A program made the position numbers and the translations under genes. Of a stretch of DNA of 41,752 nt, positions 1-7,986 are shown in pieces. The notes below the pieces were generated by a model that was not told the DNA's origin, made no database searches, and worked only from the letters and a program-made list of their open reading frames with translations. The stretch lies in NCBI RefSeq assembly GCF_024129865.1, contig NZ_JAMYFE010000110.1, positions 1 through 41,752 on the forward strand, read 5' to 3'. The DNA comes from Stieleria tagensis. GTDB lineage: Bacteria > Planctomycetota > Planctomycetia > Pirellulales > Pirellulaceae. Numbering within the stretch: position 1 is the first letter of the stretch; each line of letters starts with the position of its first letter.

Positions 1-150
1 AATCGACGTGCGATTGCCCTATACGACTTCCCCGCTGAGCACTGGAGCAATCTGCGGACTACCAATCCGATTGAGTCAACATTCGCGACGATACGCTTTC
101 GTCATCGAAAGACAAAAGGTAGCCCGGCCCCTCTGTGCCAACATACGTGA
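1..150 (+). pseudogene. IS256-family transposase, C-terminal fragment, truncated
   Basis: The open frame enters from outside the window and reads through the hallmark IS256 segment: FP..W..LRTTNPIES, then RFRHRKTKG. This is the region just after the catalytic Glu of the DDE domain in Mutator/IS256 transposases. After about residue 41 the family's usual C-terminus (serine/arginine linker and helical tail) is missing. The frame instead enters the left terminal repeat of an IS3-family element at 134 and stops at 148-150. I see no continuation of the transposase to the right of that element (after 1831), so the insertion was probably accompanied by a deletion. A non-functional remnant. Confidence 0.8.
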
Positions 151-1831
151 GACAACTTTCATTTTGATTTGAGAGTTGAGGGCACGGAGAGTTTCCATGA
201 CCGAGAAGGCTGGAAAAGATTTAGAAAAAGATCCTGAGGTTGTCGAGAAAGCGGCCCGTCGCCGCTTTACCTCGGAGTACAAACGTCGAATTGCCCTCGA
301 AGCTGAGCAGTGTGAGCAGCCCGGTGAAATCGGAGCTCTGCTGCGACGCGGAGGACTGTACTCGTCCGTCGTCGCACGATGGCGTCGCCAACTTCGGAAT
401 GAATCTTTGTCATCATCGAAAAAGTCAAACAAGAAACGCAAACTCACCCCAGCCCAAGAAGTCACTCGCCTGAAGCGCGAGAATGAACGTCTGAAGGACA
501 AGCTCCGCCAAGCCGAGCTGATCATCGACGTCCAAAAGAAGTCTCGGAGATGATGCAGACAAGATCACAAGAGAAGGACGACTGAAGGCCGCCAAGAAGC
601 TCGGCGAAGAAATCGGAATCGTCGCAGCGTGCAAGGCTTTGAATGTGTCGCGGGCGCCGTTTTATCGTCGTCGCGAAGTGAAATCAGATGCCAAGGCACG
701 ACCGACACCGGCTCGGGCGCTTTCGGCCGACGAACGTAAAGCGGTGCTTGATCAACTCAATAGTGAACGGTTTGCCGATCAGTCGCCGCGGCAGGTCTAT
801 TCGAAGTTACTCGATGAGGGCAGTTATCTCTGTAGTGTGAGGACGATATACCGCATTCTCGAAGAGAACCAAAGCAGCCGAGAACGGCGAAACCAACTGA
901 CCCATCCAAAATACAAGAAGCCAGAATTGCTGGCTACCGGACCCAATGAAGTCTGGTCCTGGGACATCACCAAGCTGAAAGGTCCGGAGAAATGGACGTA
1001 CTACTACCTCTACGTGATTCTGGACATCTACAGTCGCACAGTTGTTGGCTGGATGTTGGCGCATCGAGAAAGCTCGGACTTGGCGAAACGATTGATCGAA
1101 ACCACGATCGAGAAACAAAACGTGCCAGCAGACCAACTGATTATTCACAGCGATCGCGGGCCGTCGATGACATCGCACAATGTCGTTCACCTGCTTGGTT
1201 CACTGGGAGTCACCAAGAGCCACAGTAGTCCTCATGTATCGAATGACAATCCGTTTTCGGAAAGCCAATTCAAAACAATGAAGTATCGTCCAGAATTCCC
1301 GCAACGCTTCGGCAGCTATGAAGATGCCCTGGGATTCTGTCGGCGGTTCTTCCACTGGTACAACTACGATCACTACCACAGCGGAATCGGAATGCTGACG
1401 CCTGCATCGTTGCACTACGGACAAGCGGATGAAATTCGATCGGCGCGAGAGCAAACACTTGAGCTAGCATGGCAACGAAATCCGGAACGATTCGTCAAAG
1501 GAGTTCCAAAACCCGAACCATTTCCAGGGGCGGTTTGGATCAACGCGCCAAGCTGCCAGGCGGAAAAGAAAAATGAAGCCCCCGCAGTTCATTGCGCGGA
1601 GGCTCCTGAAGAAACGTCATTGACGCACCCTCGATCCGGCTATCCCTTGGACGGTTGCGTCCCCGCAGAGCCATCTTCCGTTTCACCGGACACGACGACG
1701 ATACCGCAAGAATCATCATTGAACACCCGACTTATGCCTAAAAAATCCCGGGGTTTCAGGGGGTGGCCCCTGACCACACTGAACTGCGACTTTAAGTTGA
1801 GTCACAAAGCTGTCTCAAAGTCGTTTACACA
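134..1831 (+). mobile_element. IS3-family insertion sequence
   Basis: About 1.7 kb, bounded by imperfect terminal inverted repeats. The left end from 134 reads TGTGCCAAC..., and the reverse complement of the right end (up to 1831) reads TGTGTAAAC.... Both then share TGAGACA followed by CTTT at the same distance. It carries the expected two genes, an HTH orfA and a DDE orfB in a different frame. The flanking 3-4 bp (CTC on the left, TTC on the right) do not match, so no target duplication is visible. That fits later rearrangement, since the left flank is a broken IS256 transposase that does not resume on the right. Confidence 0.8.
197..553 (+). CDS. IS3-family transposase OrfA (HTH protein)
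   Basis: A 118-residue basic protein. The N-terminal half has the usual OrfA helix-turn-helix layout (RRRFTSEYKRRIALEA, then LLRREGLYSS-type sequence). The C-terminal half is a leucine-zipper coiled coil rich in K/R/E, ending in the family signature LIIDVQKK. OrfA binds the IS ends and supplies the N-terminal part of the OrfAB transposase. ATG 197 is chosen because it starts the recognisable family sequence; 176 is only an in-frame upstream extension. The frame stops at 551-553, and the orfB frame is +1 relative to it. The family's usual -1 slip near the A-rich CCAAAAGAAG (532-541) would enter a third frame that closes at 583, so productive OrfAB fusion here is uncertain. Confidence 0.8.
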   Translation: MTEKAGKDLEKDPEVVEKAARRRFTSEYKRRIALEAEQCEQPGEIGALLRRGGLYSSVVARWRRQLRNESLSSSKKSNKKRKLTPAQEVTRLKRENERLKDKLRQAELIIDVQKKSRR

Positions 1832-1856
1832 TTCCGCGGCTCGATTCGCCGGCTAA
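639..1856 (+). CDS. IS3-family transposase OrfB (rve/DDE integrase core)
   Basis: A 405-residue retroviral-integrase-type transposase. An N-terminal HTH_21-like segment (residues ~30-75, QSPRQVYSKLLDEG) precedes the catalytic core, with the DDE triad visible as D109 (WSWDIT), D172 (IHSDRG) and E208 (SNDNPFSES). It performs the cleavage and strand transfer of the IS. The printed start is a TTG; the family-like sequence extends upstream in frame (LGEEIGIVAACKALNVS, from about 597), as expected for a product made by frameshifting. Family similarity ends near residue 305. A ~100-residue low-complexity tail follows, and the frame runs past the right terminal repeat into host DNA, so the last ~8 residues are encoded outside the element. 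Confidence 0.8.
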   Translation: MNVSRAPFYRRREVKSDAKARPTPARALSADERKAVLDQLNSERFADQSPRQVYSKLLDEGSYLCSVRTIYRILEENQSSRERRNQLTHPKYKKPELLATGPNEVWSWDITKLKGPEKWTYYYLYVILDIYSRTVVGWMLAHRESSDLAKRLIETTIEKQNVPADQLIIHSDRGPSMTSHNVVHLLGSLGVTKSHSSPHVSNDNPFSESQFKTMKYRPEFPQRFGSYEDALGFCRRFFHWYNYDHYHSGIGMLTPASLHYGQADEIRSAREQTLELAWQRNPERFVKGVPKPEPFPGAVWINAPSCQAEKKNEAPAVHCAEAPEETSLTHPRSGYPLDGCVPAEPSSVSPDTTTIPQESSLNTRLMPKKSRGFRGWPLTTLNCDFKLSHKAVSKSFTHSAARFAG

Positions 1857-1969
1857 TTGTTCTGGTACACTCGTCGCGGTCAATTATTATTTCCTGGAAT
1901 CGTTTGGCATAGCAACCAAATCAGTACCAGAGCCAAGGCTGGCTCTCAAAAAATGGAATAATCAGAATT

Positions 1970-2995
1970 TCACTCTTCGTCAATTAATTCTTCAGGTGTT
2001 TTCCAAGGTGTGCCAGTGAGTATCCCGCCGGGCTGTCCATATGTATCGAAATAAAAATCGAATATAGGTGAAAACTGCTGCCGAAAGTCTTCTGATTCAC
2101 AGTCAAAAAACTTGTCGTCTATTTCGTTTCCAATTCGCCAGTCAAATACCCAGTGAAAGTGCTCTTCCGTAGGCCCAAAAGGGGCACCCGTTGCACTCTT
2201 CAACACGTGGGGCAAGAACTGTTTCGTCGACTTGTGCTCGATCCATTCGATTTCTGATTCGCTGAACAGACCCGGCATTTTCTTGTCCCTGCTCGTATAC
2301 TTTAGCTTCACTGGCAAATAATCAAACACTTTCGACTGTGTCATTTCAATTTCGAAATCGAGAGAATGATGTTTCCATCGCCACCTACTCACAATCTGGC
2401 CTTGTGTTGCCTTGGTTGCTTCAAGAAACTTACCTTCCTTAAGAAACACCTGCTCAATCCAACCTTGTTGATCCCTTGGGCTGGCCAAAAAAAGTGCGTG
2501 AGTTATTAGATTGTCAAAAGGCTGAAACGAAGTGTGCTTTAGCGACTCCGATTCGATGAACTGTTTAACTGTCTGGTCCTTCTTTTTAGTGGTGTACCCC
2601 AAAGCGGACGCTGGCCCGGTCCTGCCTTTAATCATATTTCCACAGCGAAAGAACTCCTGCCAATATTGCAGGTCATACCCTCTTGTTGTCGCGGAGCTGT
2701 CAAGGACCCTTCCATTAGCAAGATAACTGAAATGCTTTGATTTATCGACTGCTTGCAGTTTGTAAGCTGGTTGAATTCGCAAAGGTGGGCCACCACTCTT
2801 TGTTAAATGGATTCTTTGTACTTCACCTTTTGCCATCAACACGTATCGTCTGAGCACCGAATCACGCAGAACGGTTAGGTCGGCGATGCCCTGATAAACA
2901 AGATCTTCTGTATCTCGCTCTTCTTTCTCATCAGCCCACATCGATAGTGAACAACACAGGAAAACAACAAGAATACTAAGAAAACGAATCCACAT
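1970..2995 (-). CDS. secreted hypothetical protein
   Basis: 341 residues that I do not recognise. The N-terminus is a clear Sec signal peptide (basic start MWIR, hydrophobic stretch to about residue 20, then WADE after the likely cleavage site), so the product is probably periplasmic or exported. The mature part is mixed alpha/beta by composition, with aromatic- and charge-rich segments and no membrane helix, Cys motif or catalytic signature I can name. It lies just upstream, on the same strand direction, of nothing related: the IS3 element is on its 3' side, and two more secreted-protein genes precede it on the minus strand with an ~90-bp gap. The set may be one transcription unit of envelope proteins. 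No convincing Shine-Dalgarno precedes the ATG. Confidence 0.65.
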   Translation of the reverse strand: MWIRFLSILVVFLCCSLSMWADEKEERDTEDLVYQGIADLTVLRDSVLRRYVLMAKGEVQRIHLTKSGGPPLRIQPAYKLQAVDKSKHFSYLANGRVLDSSATTRGYDLQYWQEFFRCGNMIKGRTGPASALGYTTKKKDQTVKQFIESESLKHTSFQPFDNLITHALFLASPRDQQGWIEQVFLKEGKFLEATKATQGQIVSRWRWKHHSLDFEIEMTQSKVFDYLPVKLKYTSRDKKMPGLFSESEIEWIEHKSTKQFLPHVLKSATGAPFGPTEEHFHWVFDWRIGNEIDDKFFDCESEDFRQQFSPIFDFYFDTYGQPGGILTGTPWKTPEELIDEE

Positions 2996-3084
2996 CTTAA
3001 TAACCTAATTTGCGAACAATACCATTCAACCGGGCGTTGGATTTTCCACCCGGTTCAGCCATCAGACTCTAGATCTTCAAATCG

Positions 3085-3528
3085 CTATGATCCGAAACAC
3101 GGAGTTGCAGAAAGGTCAACCCAGTCTACTGTTGTCTCCGCCAATAAATCATCAACCTTGTCGCCACCGCATGCCCAAAACGTATCTGCCCATCGGCAAT
3201 GGCAGTCGCCCTCTTGGAAACAGACGTAGGTGGTGAAATTCGCATCATCAGGCACCCTGCCTTCTTCTCCAAAATTGGCATCCCGCTGCTCTTTCTCTTC
3301 TTGGGAGTAGTCTGGACCACGATACATCCAACTTTTGGCCAAACACGTCGCATGAGTCTCGGGATTTCCGCATTGGTACGTCTGCCCGGTTTTGCAAGTA
3401 ATCGGATATGCTGTCTCGCAGACGCGTACTAGGTTGTGTGGTACGACGTATCTCACACATCCTCCGCCTTGGGCATAACATTTCCCGGAAAGTCCAAACG
3501 CAAGCAGCAACAAAATAAAAGTCTTCAT
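3085..3528 (-). CDS. small secreted cysteine-rich hypothetical protein
   Basis: 147 residues with a signal peptide (hydrophobic residues 4-12, likely cleavage after CYAQ). The mature part holds about 12 cysteines spread through the chain, including CHC, consistent with a disulfide-stabilised extracytoplasmic protein. I cannot assign a family. The ATG overlaps the stop codon of the upstream DUF1573 gene in an ATGA arrangement (3525-3528), so the two are almost certainly translationally coupled and probably act together. A purine-rich GGAAGAAG lies just before the start. The function is unknown; a partner or ligand for the DUF1573 protein is only a guess from position. Confidence 0.65.
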   Translation of the reverse strand: MKTFILLLLAFGLSGKCYAQGGGCVRYVVPHNLVRVCETAYPITCKTGQTYQCGNPETHATCLAKSWMYRGPDYSQEEKEQRDANFGEEGRVPDDANFTTYVCFQEGDCHCRWADTFWACGGDKVDDLLAETTVDWVDLSATPCFGS

Positions 3529-4595
3529 TCTTCTTCCTCTTTTCTTAGGATCCGAACACGAAATCGCAGATCAACACCAGCGCACGTAGCTGAAATGATG
3601 CCATCGGAATCAAACAACTTATTTGGGTCGCCATCAACTGTAAGAGCGACACCATTTTTGATTGGATCAACTAAAACTCGGGCATCCTTACCTTCATCAA
3701 CTGCGGAATCTTTTTCCAACCTAACAGCACTCAATCTAGCGAATCCTTCATGCGTTTTTGACTCGCTGACAATTGCTTCTACATCCCCAAATAGAAAAAT
3801 TCTCACCGGAATTCCCGGCCTGACAAACACAGTGCTCGGCACAACTCTAACCATTCCAACGAAACGAGTATTAAGCGTAATTGGCACAAGATCAAAAGCG
3901 CCGCTTTCGGTTTTTAACTGAGGAACTACAACGATTCGGTCAGTAAACCTAGCAACGTCGACTCGCTTGAGTGTCAAGCGTATACATGGATCACCGTGCC
4001 CCAAGTAGCGGGATGATTCGACTGAAGCAATCTCGCCGGCGATTGCGAAACTGAGCTGCTCTGGCTTAATTCGGTCGTCATGCAGCTGCAAATCGATCTC
4101 AGAGCTACCGTTCTTTGCGAACACAACCTCATCACTAGACGAAATCTGAGGGAGCAGCTCTCCACTTATGCGCAATTGATGAACTCTGCCTGCAAGCTGG
4201 ATATCAATTTTTTCTTTGAAAACCCCTATCGATTTCTTCGCTACCTGTATTAGTAGGTTTTGCGTTTCCCCTGGCAATATCTCTGGGCTCGACGGCTGCG
4301 CAAGAGTACAGCCACATGAGCTTGTCAACTTGTCCAGTAATACAGTCTGCTTTCCATTGTTTTCAATCAACACTCTTCCCTGATAAATATTACCAATGAA
4401 ATCCGTTTTAAGATTGATGTCGTGATTGGTGCTTCCGCCGTACACCTGAATTTTTCCGAAAACCGATAGTTGCTCAACCTCAAGATCGGTTTTGAGGGTG
4501 ACGGTTTTTTGCTCCATTCCGGTTGCTTCATCGCTTGCTAGTGCAACTACAATACAAACTGCCGCGCGAATTACCGAGCGTAAAAAAACGTGCAT
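3525..4595 (-). CDS. DUF1573-like exported protein
   Basis: 356 residues from the chosen start. An N-terminal hydrophobic segment (about residues 4-22) looks like a signal peptide or anchor. Next comes a beta-rich domain with the Ser-Ser-Cys-Gly-Cys-Thr motif (SSCGCT) inside a region reading V-L-I-E-N-N-G ... L-L-I-Q-V. That is the signature of the DUF1573 immunoglobulin-like domain, common in planctomycetes and Bacteroidota and of unknown biochemical role. The rest is beta-rich, possibly further Ig-like repeats. An upstream in-frame ATG at 4640 lacks a ribosome site, while the ATG at 4595 has GGAG nine bases before it. The stop overlaps the next gene (ATGA), giving a two-gene operon. Confidence 0.7.
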   Translation of the reverse strand: MHVFLRSVIRAAVCIVVALASDEATGMEQKTVTLKTDLEVEQLSVFGKIQVYGGSTNHDINLKTDFIGNIYQGRVLIENNGKQTVLLDKLTSSCGCTLAQPSSPEILPGETQNLLIQVAKKSIGVFKEKIDIQLAGRVHQLRISGELLPQISSSDEVVFAKNGSSEIDLQLHDDRIKPEQLSFAIAGEIASVESSRYLGHGDPCIRLTLKRVDVARFTDRIVVVPQLKTESGAFDLVPITLNTRFVGMVRVVPSTVFVRPGIPVRIFLFGDVEAIVSESKTHEGFARLSAVRLEKDSAVDEGKDARVLVDPIKNGVALTVDGDPNKLFDSDGIISATCAGVDLRFRVRILRKEEEE

Positions 4596-4904
4596 TGTAT
4601 TGCTCCATGAGAAGAGATTCGACTGCAAGAAAAGTGTCATATCGAATTGATATTTCCGAACATTCGATCACAACACAGCGACAAGAGTCCGCCTCTTATG
4701 CTCCCCGTTGATACCTTCTGGCATGCTATAGGTCAAGAAATTTCCATAGATTTCTTTAGAGCGTTTGTTCAGGTTTTACTTTGTTGCTCAAGAATAGCGC
4801 GTCTTAGACGTCGACAGTTACCCAGATATCGGCCACCAGAGCTCTATCCTCCGACCAGGTTATCTCAGTTTCTCAGATCAACTCGCGATCGGAGGTTGAT
4901 GTTC
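4596..4904. other. intergenic stretch, nothing recognised
   Basis: About 310 bp upstream of the DUF1573 gene, ending where an IS66-like terminal sequence begins. It presumably contains the promoter of the minus-strand operon. Short open frames here have no start signals or recognisable sequence, and I see no repeat or RNA gene. Confidence 0.5.
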
Positions 4905-5277
4905 GTAAGCGTCTCTGACCACGGTTGCGGTTGCGGTGTTGATGTTCAGGGCTGGGGCGGCTAGCGGAGGCGGGGTATAAGTTTGTCGCGGAGGAGCTGT
5001 CGGCGGCGTTGACGGCCGGCCCGTTTGGGAGTTGCCTTTTGCTCACGCTCCTGTTGACGGTAAACCCGGATCGACTCAGGGTGAGACTCGCCCCAGTTCC
5101 ATGGCAGCAACGGTTCGTAGTTCGTCTCCCCCGCAAGTAAACGCTGCAGCACATCATTCACGTACGCGGTCACGTCCAAGTCGTTACGGTGAGCGCTGCT
5201 CGTCAATGTCAGGAATCCCGCGTTGCGTTCGCCGCCGGAAAGACTACCGGCGAACATCCAATTCTTTCGCCCCAAGG
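4905..5277 (-). pseudogene. IS66-family TnpC (transposase) C-terminal remnant with its outer end
   Basis: About 105 codons (stop at 4961) align by eye with the C-terminus of the intact TnpC next door. Shared landmarks are GRKNWMF, a GERxAxxLT-like stretch, RNDLDV, LAG.T, HPESIR.YRQ, and a final Arg-rich tail. Sequence identity is partial, so this is a different IS66 lineage. Beyond the stop, GTAAGCGTC at 4905 resembles an IS66 terminal repeat. The rest of the transposase is missing because the complete IS66 element begins at 5278, right against GRKNWMF. Its other half is not on the far side of that element, so the old copy was cut and partly deleted. Confidence 0.75.
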
Positions 5278-5296
5278 GTAACCGTACACCAGAACC
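5278..5296. repeat. IS66 left terminal inverted repeat
   Basis: GTAACCGTACACCAGAACC, an exact 19-bp match to the reverse complement of 8007-8025. The tnpC stop codon lies only a few bases inside it. Confidence 0.9.
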
Positions 5297-5298
5297 AG

Positions 5299-7122
5299 TT
5301 AGCGACGCCGAGTTGACTTGTTGAGCACGCGGCGGCGTGCTCGGCGGGTGCGTTTGCGGTCGGCTGCCTGGCGGCGCTCGTCTTGGCGATACTGCCGGAT
5401 TGATTCAGGATGCTTCGATCGCCAAGCGTGAGGTGTGAGTGCTGGCCAGTCCGTTGCGCCTGCCAGCACTCGGCGTAGCACGTCGTCCAGATAGGAACGC
5501 ACGTCCAAGTCATTGCGGATCGCGCTGCCGATGATGGTCATGAGGTTGGCCGCTCGCTCGCCCGCTGCCACCGAACCTTTGAACATCCAATTCTTCCTGC
5601 CAGTGGCGACTCGCTTCATCAACTGTTCGCAGTCGTTGTTGTCGATCGGAATGGTCGCATCTGCAGTGAACCGATTCAGTGCTTCCCAGTGACGACGCAC
5701 GTATGCCGCCGCCTGGCCAAATTTGCTTTTCGGAAGGACGGTTGGGAATTGCATCGCTTCGCTGTCGAGATACTCGGCGATCTGGGCCAGAACATGACGC
5801 GATAAACTTTGTCGGCGAGCAAGTCGATCCGCTTCCGCAAAATCCTTGATCTGATCCTCCACGTCATAGAGCACCCGGATCAATGACTCCAGCTTGGCGA
5901 CCTGTGTTGGAAACGCTTTGCGGCACTCGTCAATCTTGCGCCGCGCATGCGCCCAGCACGCCGCGAACGTGATTCGCGAGTCGCTTCGCACATCGATCTT
6001 TTGAAAACCTGACCAGCAGTCTCCGATTAAATTGCCTTCGAAATCACCGAGTACATCATCCGGTCCGTCGCGGTGGCGACTGACCGTGAAGTCGAATGCC
6101 ACCACAGGAAGGCGTGACGCGTAATAGCCCCACATGTTGGCTTTGATACTTGGCTTGCCAGTGAGAATCGCCTCTTCAAGCACTTCGCCGATTCGCTGGC
6201 CACGAGCATGTTGCGACAAGTCCGGCATCGCTTTGGGCGTGATCAACAACACGCCGGTGTCATCACAGCCAATCGTTTGATCCTGTTTCAAGAACTGTCG
6301 CAAGTGGTCAGCAAGCGGACGCAGAGCGAACTCAACCGCCGCTTCGAGGTTTACCAGCGTGCTGCGACTGGGCGTCCAGCCACTGCCGGCGAATAGATCT
6401 TGTTGACGATAAAACGGCAAGTGATAAAAGTATTTCCAGGCCACAACTTCGACACCGATCGAAACGTCAAAGCGATCCCCTTCGACCAGTCCGGTGGGAC
6501 GCTCGGGAGTGACGATCCCCTTGGATTTCTCGGTCGGATGAGCGTACTTGGCATACTTCGTGACTCGGACCTTCAGTTCCGACGCGATGCACTCGAGCCT
6601 CTCGACTTCGTCGTAGCCGATGAGAGTTAGACCTTCGCGTTGGTCTTCGGGAAGGTCGACGATCTTTTCGTATCGCGGCAAGTGTTCAGGGAACTTGCGA
6701 TCGCTTTGGTCGGGACACCTCTTCCTACGTTGTTTTTTCGCTTCTTCGGCATCGTCGACGATTTTGTGGGCCTCGCGGACGGCCTCTTCCAACGCGCTGA
6801 CCACTTCCGGCGTGGGTTCTTCGCCAAGATCTAAGAACAACTGGCCTGCGCCATCGACCCGTCGTTCGCTCTTACGCCCGTATAGTTGCTTGAGTAGTTT
6901 TTCGATCTTGAGATTCAGCTCGATATTCTCTTCTTCGAGCTTGTCCGACTCGGCTTTGAGTTCCAGGACGCTGTGGGCTTGCTCCTCGATCAGCTTGTCT
7001 TTGAGCGACAGTTCGGTCGATTGGTCGTCAATGACCTGTTGATGCTTGCCGACTTGTGACTGCAGCTTCGCAATCAGTTGGTGGCAAGCGTCGATGTCGT
7101 TTGGAAGAGGCTTAGAGTTCAT
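5299..7122 (-). CDS. tnpC: IS66-family transposase TnpC
   Basis: 607 residues from the chosen ATG. The order of parts is typical of IS66 TnpC. An N-terminal leucine-zipper coiled coil (to about residue 95) is followed by the GRKSERR basic motif, an acidic linker, and a domain with the conserved PxxLPRYEK-like stretch. The DDE core follows (TIGCDDTG; later FEGNLIGDCWSGF; and IPIDNNDCEQ with the last acidic residue), and then a C-terminal GRKNWMF...HPESI segment with an Arg-rich tail. It catalyses transposition together with TnpA and TnpB. An ATG at 7122 starts the family sequence (MNSKPLPND); the longer in-frame extension to 7221 has no family resemblance. No frameshift or stop interrupts it. 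Confidence 0.92.
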   Translation of the reverse strand: MNSKPLPNDIDACHQLIAKLQSQVGKHQQVIDDQSTELSLKDKLIEEQAHSVLELKAESDKLEEENIELNLKIEKLLKQLYGRKSERRVDGAGQLFLDLGEEPTPEVVSALEEAVREAHKIVDDAEEAKKQRRKRCPDQSDRKFPEHLPRYEKIVDLPEDQREGLTLIGYDEVERLECIASELKVRVTKYAKYAHPTEKSKGIVTPERPTGLVEGDRFDVSIGVEVVAWKYFYHLPFYRQQDLFAGSGWTPSRSTLVNLEAAVEFALRPLADHLRQFLKQDQTIGCDDTGVLLITPKAMPDLSQHARGQRIGEVLEEAILTGKPSIKANMWGYYASRLPVVAFDFTVSRHRDGPDDVLGDFEGNLIGDCWSGFQKIDVRSDSRITFAACWAHARRKIDECRKAFPTQVAKLESLIRVLYDVEDQIKDFAEADRLARRQSLSRHVLAQIAEYLDSEAMQFPTVLPKSKFGQAAAYVRRHWEALNRFTADATIPIDNNDCEQLMKRVATGRKNWMFKGSVAAGERAANLMTIIGSAIRNDLDVRSYLDDVLRRVLAGATDWPALTPHAWRSKHPESIRQYRQDERRQAADRKRTRRARRRVLNKSTRRR

Positions 7123-7238
7123 GATGGCGACATTATAAACCTCAACGCAAATCGCGCAAGACAGCACAAAAAAAATGGCTCCGCGATGAGAGTTTCGCGG
7201 AGCCATTGAATGACTTTTCAAGTGGGGCGACTGGAGGC

Positions 7239-7589
7239 TTAAGCTGCCATTCGCTTACGTCTGATCTTAGCCGACTTCAGTGACACTCCAGCAATCCACA
7301 TGGCCAGTTCAACGTTGTCGATCACGATGTGGGAAACATCGCCATCGGTTTTTGGCAATTCGACAGTTCCCTGTTCGAGCCTGCGATACCAGAGCGTTAG
7401 TCCGCCGGTTTCCCACCACAGCGCCTTGATGCGATCGCGTCTTCGATTGACGAACAAGAATAGTGAACCATCGGTCACACGGTGATTCATCGCGGTGGTC
7501 ACGATTCCTGTCAGACCATCAAAGCCTTTTCGAAAATCGACCGGCTCGGTGCAAAGGTAGATCGGCACACCGGCAGGCAATCCGATCAT
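7239..7589 (-). CDS. tnpB: IS66 accessory protein TnpB (Orf2)
   Basis: 116 residues, the usual size for the IS66 Orf2 protein. It shows the family hallmarks: GVPIYLCTEPVDFRKGFDGL near the N-terminus, LFLFVNRRRDRIKALWW in the middle, and YRRLEQG followed by a short C-terminal part. It is required for transposition in IS66 elements, but its biochemical role is not settled. Its start overlaps the tnpA stop (7586-7589), so the two are translationally coupled. It is unrelated to the IS200/IS605 TnpB nuclease despite the shared name. Confidence 0.92.
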   Translation of the reverse strand: MIGLPAGVPIYLCTEPVDFRKGFDGLTGIVTTAMNHRVTDGSLFLFVNRRRDRIKALWWETGGLTLWYRRLEQGTVELPKTDGDVSHIVIDNVELAMWIAGVSLKSAKIRRKRMAA

Positions 7590-7945
7590 GCTAGGGCCTC
7601 CGGACGCTGACTTGGCTGCCGATCCGTGGGGACTTCCACGCGGATGCGAACACCGCCGGGAAGTTCGATGGTAGTGCTGGCAAGCAATGAGCCCGCCTGC
7701 TGATTCGACTCCGAGGCAACTTGATCGGCGGCCTCGGTGGCCAGACGAAGCGGCATGAATTGAACGCTCGTGGCGGACGGCTTGATCTTGGCGTCGCTAG
7801 GCAGTTCACGCAGCTTTTTCCTCCATTTGTAATAGGATGGCTGCGAGACACCTTCGCTGAGACAAAATTGGGCGACGCTCATTCGCGAGGACGCAAATCG
7901 ACGCAACCGTTCCTGCCAAAGTTTGGCGGTTTCGGATCGTGGCAT
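7586..7945 (-). CDS. tnpA: IS66 accessory protein TnpA (Orf1, HTH)
   Basis: 119 residues from an ATG at 7945; a longer in-frame extension to 7975 lies toward the element end and lacks family sequence. The N-terminal half has the IS66 Orf1 helix-turn-helix pattern (AKLWQERLRRF, then SVAQFCLSEGVSQPSYYKWRKKL). The C-terminal half is a Ser/Ala-rich linker ending in the conserved IELPGGVRIRVE strand segment. It probably binds the IS ends or regulates transposition. It is the first gene of the three-gene unit and lies about 60 bp inside the right terminal repeat. Confidence 0.9.
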   Translation of the reverse strand: MPRSETAKLWQERLRRFASSRMSVAQFCLSEGVSQPSYYKWRKKLRELPSDAKIKPSATSVQFMPLRLATEAADQVASESNQQAGSLLASTTIELPGGVRIRVEVPTDRQPSQRPEALA

Positions 7946-7986
7946 GGGTTTTCTCCGTTGGGTGAAACGAAACAAAACCCGCTACG

